A stretch of 64,000 nt of DNA from Chryseobacterium oleae (lineage in GTDB: Bacteria; Bacteroidota; Bacteroidia; Flavobacteriales; Weeksellaceae): positions 124,001 through 188,000 of the forward strand of contig NZ_FOVD01000006.1 in the NCBI RefSeq assembly GCF_900115055.1, read 5' to 3'. Below the pieces are notes generated by a model, which did not search any database, was not told the DNA's origin, and worked only from the letters and a program-made list of their open reading frames with translations. The first letter of the stretch is position 1. Each line of letters begins with the position of its first letter. Below are positions 59,279-64,000 of this stretch, in pieces. The position numbers and the translations under genes are program-made.

Positions 59279-59306
59279 GGAAGTCTGAAGCTGGAAGAAG
59301 GAAGTT
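59279..59306 (+). repeat. Heptamer array (GGAAGnn, four units)
   Basis: Four units with 7-base period, consensus GGAAGnn. The second is TGAAGCT and the last is GGAAGTT. It lies just after the suf terminator. The array at 59472 is in the opposite orientation, and the 165 bases between them hold no recognisable gene. Confidence 0.72.
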
Positions 59307-59471
59307 ATTGTAACCAGGTCAGAACTTTATTTTTCTAACATTATTTCTTTTATTACGAACAGCCATCTAAATTTCCTTATCCCGAAATCAGGCTAGAATT
59401 TAGATTATTGAAGTCGAATCTGAGCTTTTTATTCTTTTAAAGATGTAATTCCTTTATTAAGGCCTAATAGT

Positions 59472-59499
59472 AACTTCCAACCTCCCTCTTCCAGCTTCC
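59472..59499 (-). repeat. Heptamer array (GGAAGnn on the minus strand, four units)
   Basis: Four 7-base units. Read on the minus strand the unit endings run CT, AG, TT, TT, preserving the order seen at 15387 and 62630. It ends about 10 bases before the DUF3078 stop codon. Confidence 0.75.
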
Positions 59500-59509
59500 T
59501 GTCTTCTAA

Positions 59510-60430
59510 TTATTTTAACCAGGACTGATTCTCTTTCTTATCTGAACGTTTCTTACCGTTATCGATATTATAAGCGAATCCTACTCCAAGAGTCTGTTTA
59601 AGCTGTGTTTTCTGAATCTGGTTGTGGTCATACATCAGATCCAGTGTAATATTTGTTGAGATAAACTTATTGATCTTCATATTAAGAATTCCGCTGTATC
59701 CAAGCACCAGGTGATCCGGTTTATCAAGATAGTTTGAAAATACGGAAGCCGTATTCGTCAGGTTGATATTATCCATGATTTTGACTTTGTATATAGCCGT
59801 TCCCAGGAAACCGAACTGGAACAGAGAAGAATCACCGTTATTTTTCAAGCCATAAGTTCCTGCCGTCTGAAGAGCTTCGTCCAGAACAAAAGTTACTCTG
59901 GCATTGGCCGGACGAAGTGTCGCTGTAAAATTATCATTAGGACGATAAGTAACACCTACACCCACATTAAGGTATCCCGGCGCCATAAAATTAGAAATCT
60001 TTTTGGCATCAGGATTATTACCATCTTCATAACCTCCTGCAAACTGCGTCTGAAGACCTATACCTCCGGAAAGATACCAGTTCTTGGCAAATTCACGTCC
60101 GTAGTTGGTAGAAATGTTGATCACGTCCTGTGTTTTTCTGGTTCCGATCCCTTTTGTATTATTCTGTCCATAACCTAAAATAATAATGTTTTCCCAAAGG
60201 TCCTTCCCTTTTTCATAGGTAAGATTGTAATTCACTCCGGCAAGCCATCCCACATTGTTGGCTCCACCACCAACCCAGTTCGAGAACGCAGCCTGATTGA
60301 GCATTAATGTATTCTGTCCCTGAATAGACCAGGCTTTTACAGTATCAGTTGTGGCAGCATCGGATTTGGCCTCCTGAGCCATTGTGCTTACTCCCATAGA
60401 GATGGAAAGGGCAAATAAAAGTTTTTTCAT
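59510..60430 (-). CDS. DUF3078 protein, probable outer-membrane beta-barrel (copy 1)
   Basis: Exported 306-residue protein with signal peptide (to about residue 18, STMAQ). It belongs to DUF3078, a Bacteroidetes family of probable outer-membrane proteins. Its segment NQAAFSNWVGGGANNVGW (about residues 44-61) is characteristic. The rest has alternating aromatic and polar residues typical of a barrel. The C terminus is charged (DNGKKRSDKKENQSWLK). It is clearly a paralogue of the gene at 60669, roughly three quarters identical by eye. Each copy has its own TATTTTTG box. Function is unknown. Confidence 0.88.
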   Translation of the reverse strand: MKKLLFALSISMGVSTMAQEAKSDAATTDTVKAWSIQGQNTLMLNQAAFSNWVGGGANNVGWLAGVNYNLTYEKGKDLWENIIILGYGQNNTKGIGTRKTQDVINISTNYGREFAKNWYLSGGIGLQTQFAGGYEDGNNPDAKKISNFMAPGYLNVGVGVTYRPNDNFTATLRPANARVTFVLDEALQTAGTYGLKNNGDSSLFQFGFLGTAIYKVKIMDNINLTNTASVFSNYLDKPDHLVLGYSGILNMKINKFISTNITLDLMYDHNQIQKTQLKQTLGVGFAYNIDNGKKRSDKKENQSWLK

Positions 60431-60449
60431 AAGTAAGGATTTTTCGTTA

Positions 60450-60457
60450 CAAAAATA
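60450..60457 (-). promoter_or_regulatory. Putative -7 box (TATTTTTG) of DUF3078 copy 1
   Basis: TAnnTTTG match on the minus strand, 20 bases before the start. The same octamer lies in the same relative position upstream of copy 2. Confidence 0.55.
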
Positions 60458-60612
60458 TACATATATTTTTTGGTAAAAAACTAATCACTCATTTATGAAA
60501 TATATTAATTATTATTTAATGCATTAAACAACAGCTTAATTCACTAAAACAAAAGAATAAAAATCACAAAATAAAACGATACGGTTTAAAATATTTATTT
60601 GAATTAGGTCTA

Positions 60613-60643
60613 ATAAAAAAATCACTCCAGATTGAAGTGATTT
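60613..60643 (-). terminator. Terminator of DUF3078 copy 2
   Basis: Arms AATCACT / AGTGATT with a T run on the minus strand, about 25 bases after the copy 2 stop codon. Confidence 0.8.
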
Positions 60644-60668
60644 TATATTTGTTATTAAAATTGAATCT

Positions 60669-61595
60669 TTATTTTTTGATCCACCACTGGCTGTCTTTAC
60701 GGTCAGAGCGCTTCACTCCATTATTCAGTGTATACGCAAATCCGATCCCAAGCGTCTGCTTCAGCTGCGTCTTCTGGATCTGGTTATGATCATACAGAAG
60801 ATCTACCGTAATATTGGAAGAGATAAATTTATTTACTTTAAAGTTGATCAATGCTCCGTAAGCAAGCACCAGTCTTTCCGGGTGATCCAGATAATTGGAA
60901 AATACAGAAGCGGTATTGGTGATGTGAACATTATCCATCAATTTTACTTTGTATTGCGCCGTTCCAAGGAAACCGAACTGTAACAGCGAAGTGTCACCAT
61001 CATTTTTCAACCCGTAGCTTCCTGCGAATTGAAGATCTTTATCTAAGACAAAAGTCCATCTTCCGTTGGTAGGACGCAGTGTTACTGTCAGATTATCATC
61101 AGGTCTGTACGTGATACCCATACCAAGATTGAGGTACCCGGGGGCCATGAAATTGGAGATCTTTTTGGCTGCAGGATTATTTCCGTCCTCATATCCGACC
61201 GCAAACTGTGATTGTAAGCCTGCTCCTAATGAGAAATACCAGCTTTTGGAAAATTTACGTCCGTAATTGGTAGAAACATTAATAACGTCCTGTGTTTTCC
61301 TTATACCAAGCCCTTTCGTATCATTCTGCCCGTAATCCAGGACAATAATGTTTTCCCAGAGGTCATTGTCTTTTTCGTAAGTAAGGTTGTAATTCACTCC
61401 GGCAAGCCATCCTACGTTGTTAGCTCCACCACCGACCCAGTTTGAAAAGGCCGCCTGATTGATCATTAAACTGTGTTTCCCTAATACCGACCAGTATTTT
61501 ACCGTATCTACGACTACTGAATCTTTTTTCAATTCTTCTTGTGCACTTGCATAAATCCCTATAGCAAAGGAAAGAATCAATAAAAACTTCTTCAT
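60669..61595 (-). CDS. DUF3078 protein, probable outer-membrane beta-barrel (copy 2)
   Basis: Paralogue of the gene at 59510, 308 residues, with the same signal peptide layout and the same conserved block NQAAFSNWVGGGANNVGW. Differences concentrate in the first 40 residues and in scattered surface positions. The C terminus is DRKDSQWWIKK. The two genes are in tandem but each has its own promoter box, and a terminator lies between them, so they can be expressed separately. Function is unknown. Confidence 0.88.
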   Translation of the reverse strand: MKKFLLILSFAIGIYASAQEELKKDSVVVDTVKYWSVLGKHSLMINQAAFSNWVGGGANNVGWLAGVNYNLTYEKDNDLWENIIVLDYGQNDTKGLGIRKTQDVINVSTNYGRKFSKSWYFSLGAGLQSQFAVGYEDGNNPAAKKISNFMAPGYLNLGMGITYRPDDNLTVTLRPTNGRWTFVLDKDLQFAGSYGLKNDGDTSLLQFGFLGTAQYKVKLMDNVHITNTASVFSNYLDHPERLVLAYGALINFKVNKFISSNITVDLLYDHNQIQKTQLKQTLGIGFAYTLNNGVKRSDRKDSQWWIKK

Positions 61596-61616
61596 TATTT
61601 TACATGATTTTCATTA

Positions 61617-61624
61617 CAAAAATA
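61617..61624 (-). promoter_or_regulatory. Putative -7 box (TATTTTTG) of DUF3078 copy 2
   Basis: CAAAAATA on the plus strand, 22 bases before the start codon, equivalent to the box of copy 1. Beyond it, the gap to the rhomboid gene (to 61852) shows nothing recognisable. Confidence 0.55.
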
Positions 61625-61852
61625 TTAATATAATTTTTTTTAAAGCAAATCTTAGGTCATAAAAAGCCTTAAATACGCTAAATTCTCTTCAAGCAACCAA
61701 AAACAGGCCAGTTTAATACGTTCAATGTCAAAATATTAAGCATCGCATGTTAAAATTGAAACCTTTTGTCTGAAAATAATCGGATCTCCACGCCATACAT
61801 CGCCAAATTTTCCGAAATTTATCATTGGCTTTTGATTTGACGTACCCTCCAC

Positions 61853-62620
61853 ATGTTTAAAAATATAATTTCCAAAAGGGCTGTTATCACCCCACTGCTG
61901 ATGCTTTCCGCTATGTGGTTCGGCTACTTTCTGCAGATGCAGGGCTTTTTCCAAAGCTGTTTTGGGGCCATTATACCTCTATTGCCGGAAGGCTTGCTGG
62001 GAATCATCACAGCTCCTCTTCTGCATGGAAATATTGATCATATTATGGGGAACTCTATTCCGGTAGCGATCCTTCTCTTTCTTTTATATCAATTCTATCC
62101 TTTGGTAGCCAATAAAGTGTTTATCATCGGTTGGCTCGCAACAGGACTCTTGGTCTGGATGCTGCCACCCATAGATATTCTGACCGGAGATTATATGTAC
62201 ACCTGCACGATTGGTGCCAGTGGCGTAGTCTATGTTCTGGCCTTCTTCTTATTTTTCAGCGGTGTTTTCAAATGGAATATGAAACTGCTCACCATTTCAC
62301 TCCTTGTCGTTCTATATTATGGCAGTTTGATTTGGGGAATGTTTCCGGAAGAACTCTTCTACAATCTTCAGGAACCGAGTAAAATCTCATGGCAGGCTCA
62401 CCTTTCCGGAGCTGTCGTAGGAAGTATTATTGCTTTTGCCTTTAAAAATGTAGGCGAAAGAAAAAAAAAGTATATCTGGGAATTTCCAAATTACTACAGC
62501 GAAAAAGACGATAAACTGTGGCAGGAATACAAGGAAAATCATCCTGATGACTTCCTGGAATTACCTTATAAAAAGAGAGATGATATCTGGGATCATTTGG
62601 AGGAATTGAGAAGGAAATAA
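61853..62620 (+). CDS. Rhomboid-family intramembrane serine protease
   Basis: Inner-membrane protease of 255 residues with six predicted helices. The oxyanion/loop motif HGNIDHIMGNSIP is at about residues 58-70. The catalytic dyad is Ser123 in IGASGVVYVL and His183 in WQAHLSGAVVGS. A cytoplasmic Lys/Glu-rich tail (about residues 198-255) is longer than the membrane core needs. Rhomboids cleave helices of client membrane proteins. The client here is unknown. It is followed by a heptamer array and dprA. Confidence 0.93.
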   Translation: MFKNIISKRAVITPLLMLSAMWFGYFLQMQGFFQSCFGAIIPLLPEGLLGIITAPLLHGNIDHIMGNSIPVAILLFLLYQFYPLVANKVFIIGWLATGLLVWMLPPIDILTGDYMYTCTIGASGVVYVLAFFLFFSGVFKWNMKLLTISLLVVLYYGSLIWGMFPEELFYNLQEPSKISWQAHLSGAVVGSIIAFAFKNVGERKKKYIWEFPNYYSEKDDKLWQEYKENHPDDFLELPYKKRDDIWDHLEELRRK

Positions 62621-62629
62621 AATAAGGTT

Positions 62630-62657
62630 GGAAGCTGGAAGAGGGAGGATGGAAGTT
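62630..62657 (+). repeat. Heptamer array (GGAAGnn, four units)
   Basis: Four 7-base units starting 10 bases after the rhomboid stop. Unit endings run CT, AG, AT, TT, and AC follows, as at 15387. A spurious 5' extension of dprA would translate this repeat. Confidence 0.78.
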
Positions 62658-62781
62658 ACTACTAACCTTATAGTAACTAATAAAGTTCCAGAATACGCGT
62701 TTCGTGGCAAGAACGGGAAACCCAACTCTAAAACTCTCAAACTCAATTACTCTCCAACACAAACAACTCGGGTTATTTTAT

Positions 62782-62789
62782 TACATTTG
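62782..62789 (+). promoter_or_regulatory. Putative -7 box (TACATTTG) of dprA
   Basis: TAnnTTTG match 16 bases before the ATG at 62805. It supports that start over an upstream one. Confidence 0.55.
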
Positions 62790-62804
62790 GGGAAAACACA
62801 CACA

Positions 62805-63914
62805 ATGATCTCTGAAGAATACCTCCATGCCATCGCTCTGCGTGAATGCAGCCTGATTGGCGATATTAATTTTCACAAACTTGTAAGAACCTTCGGAAGT
62901 GCAGAAGAAGCCTGGAAAAGAGCAAAGAAAGAGCACAGCAAAGCCGGTGGTATAGGACGGAAAACGGTGGCGGATATCGGAAACGAAGAGTATCTGAAAT
63001 TTGCGGAAAAGGAAATAAAATTCTGCGAGAAGAATCGGATTACGATCAGGCTGAGACACCTTAACGAACTTCCTTATTTACTCAACGAGTGCGATGATGC
63101 TCCCGCTATTCTTTATCAGAAAGGAAATTTTGAGGATTCTTTACCGAAAATAAGTCTTGTGGGAACGCGGAATATGACTTCTTACGGTAAGCAATTCATT
63201 AACGATTTCTTCGAAGCAACGAAGCCTTATAAATACATATCGGTCAGCGGATTAGCGCTTGGAGTGGATAAAGAAGTTCACGAACAGTCCATTCAACATC
63301 AAATTCCTACCATAGCCGTTCTGGCTCATGGATTTCACACGCTTTATCCATCAAAAAATAAGAAACTGTCTGAAAAAATTTTAGACGAGAACGGGGCATT
63401 GATCACAGAATTCAATTCCTCCAGAAAACCTGACCGTGAAAATTTCATCCAGCGAAACAGAATTATAGCCGGGCTTTCTCCATCAACTATCGTAGTGGAA
63501 ACCGGATTCGGGGGCGGATCTGTAAGTACCGCTTCATTTGCCAACGACTATAACCGGGAAGTTTTTGCCTTGCCGGGAAAGATCACAGATCCACACAGTC
63601 AGGGATGCAATCAGCTGATTTTCCAGAATAAAGCATCCGCCATTTCTACCATAAAAGATCTTATGAATTCGCTTGGATTTACCCCCACCAAAGAAAAAGT
63701 GGCAGAACTGTTCCCGTATAGTGAATTAAACATACAACTTACTGAAAGTCAGGAAACCGTTTATCAGTCGATCAAAGCCCATCCGCAGGTATCTCTGGAC
63801 GATCTTGCACAGATGATTTCGATGGCTTCTTACAAAATCCTTCCTATAATTTTAGAATTGGAGCTTTTGGGGAAAGTAAAATCATTTTCCGGGAGGCAAT
63901 TTACCGCAATTTGA
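62805..63914 (+). CDS. dprA: DNA-processing protein DprA
   Basis: Loads RecA on incoming single-stranded DNA during natural transformation and is widely conserved. The ATG at 62805 is chosen because it gives the usual N terminus (MISEEYLHAIALRECSLIG). An open frame from 62628 would include a repeat array and the promoter box. An N-terminal helix-hairpin-like region is followed by the Rossmann-like DprA domain with ISLVGTRNMTSYGKQF, VSGLALGVDKEVHEQSI, RNRIIAGLSPSTIVVE and GGGSVSTASFANDYNREVFA. A C-terminal winged-helix (about residues 305-369) completes the full-length protein. Confidence 0.95.
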   Translation: MISEEYLHAIALRECSLIGDINFHKLVRTFGSAEEAWKRAKKEHSKAGGIGRKTVADIGNEEYLKFAEKEIKFCEKNRITIRLRHLNELPYLLNECDDAPAILYQKGNFEDSLPKISLVGTRNMTSYGKQFINDFFEATKPYKYISVSGLALGVDKEVHEQSIQHQIPTIAVLAHGFHTLYPSKNKKLSEKILDENGALITEFNSSRKPDRENFIQRNRIIAGLSPSTIVVETGFGGGSVSTASFANDYNREVFALPGKITDPHSQGCNQLIFQNKASAISTIKDLMNSLGFTPTKEKVAELFPYSELNIQLTESQETVYQSIKAHPQVSLDDLAQMISMASYKILPIILELELLGKVKSFSGRQFTAI

Positions 63915-64000
63915 GAATTAACGATTTCTTAATATTGCATTATTTGAGACGTAACTTTTAATTTTCAACAAAATTTGCTCACTAATTATCAATTTAATAA

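Noticed and set aside
62628..62804. 5' extension of dprA to an upstream ATG
   Set aside because: The extra residues translate the heptamer array and the promoter region, and the family N terminus begins at 62805.

Overview
The window looks like chromosome of a flavobacterium, most likely Chryseobacterium or a close relative in the Weeksellaceae. The evidence is AT-rich DNA, the Bacteroidetes promoter signature (TAnnTTTG at -7, with TTG/TTTG upstream) in front of many genes, a gliding/type IX secretion lipoprotein gene (gldH), three secreted proteins with type IX C-terminal sorting domains, two GLPGLI proteins, an Alternative Complex III operon and many Lys/Asn-rich lipoproteins. No rRNA, tRNA, CRISPR array, prophage or complete insertion sequence was seen. 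Gene content is mostly housekeeping, and the accessory signal lies in short repeats and small inserted genes.

Layout. 1-2.1 kb: the end of an RND efflux adaptor and an NlpC/P60 lipoprotein. 2.1-2.5 kb: a gene-free stretch of palindromic repeats. 2.5-8.8 kb (minus strand): a pentapeptide-repeat protein and the elongasome operon mreB-mreC-mreD-mrdA-rodA. 9.2-14.5 kb (plus): tetrapyrrole genes hemA-hemC, two peptidoglycan-type genes, then hemD-hemE. 14.6-22.4 kb (minus): a nitroreductase-family protein, a T9SS cargo protein, sufS, prs-rplY, and a lipoprotein GDSL esterase paired with a FadL-type porin. 22.6-28.5 kb: ricT-gldH-PBP1A and selO. 28.6-33 kb: two T9SS cargo genes, a large membrane protein and a SPOR protein. 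33.2-41.6 kb: actABCDEF, the quinol:cytochrome c oxidoreductase. 41.8-47 kb: a secreted protein of unknown function, a TlpA-like thioredoxin, a lipoprotein coupled to apt, and a TPR membrane protein coupled to ribH. 47.3-54 kb: an LtaS-type phosphoglycerol transferase, a glutathionylspermidine-synthase-like protein with a YgiB-like lipoprotein, a YpfJ metallopeptidase and two GLPGLI proteins. 54-59.2 kb: sufA-sufB-sufC-sufD interrupted by two small foreign-looking genes. 59.5-64 kb: two DUF3078 proteins, a rhomboid protease and dprA.

The cell-envelope genes form the largest theme: rod-shape machinery, two class A/B penicillin-binding proteins, an amidase and cysteine hydrolases. Respiration is the second, with ACIII, heme synthesis and Fe-S assembly, which supply each other's cofactors.

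The most unusual material is structural. (1) A four-helix-bundle gene (relative of 23S rRNA intervening-sequence proteins) and a GxxExxY gene (PD-(D/E)XK-like) sit between suf genes. Both are flanked by arrays of an 8-bp-period TTAAG repeat in inverted orientation. (2) A family of short arrays with 7-bp period (GGAAGnn, about four units) occurs between genes at six places, and three copies keep the same internal unit order. (3) Two neighbouring T9SS genes share leader, sorting domain and terminator but carry unrelated middle domains. (4) Several promoters lie so close to the start codon that the mRNAs should be leaderless or nearly so, selO and hemA being clearest.
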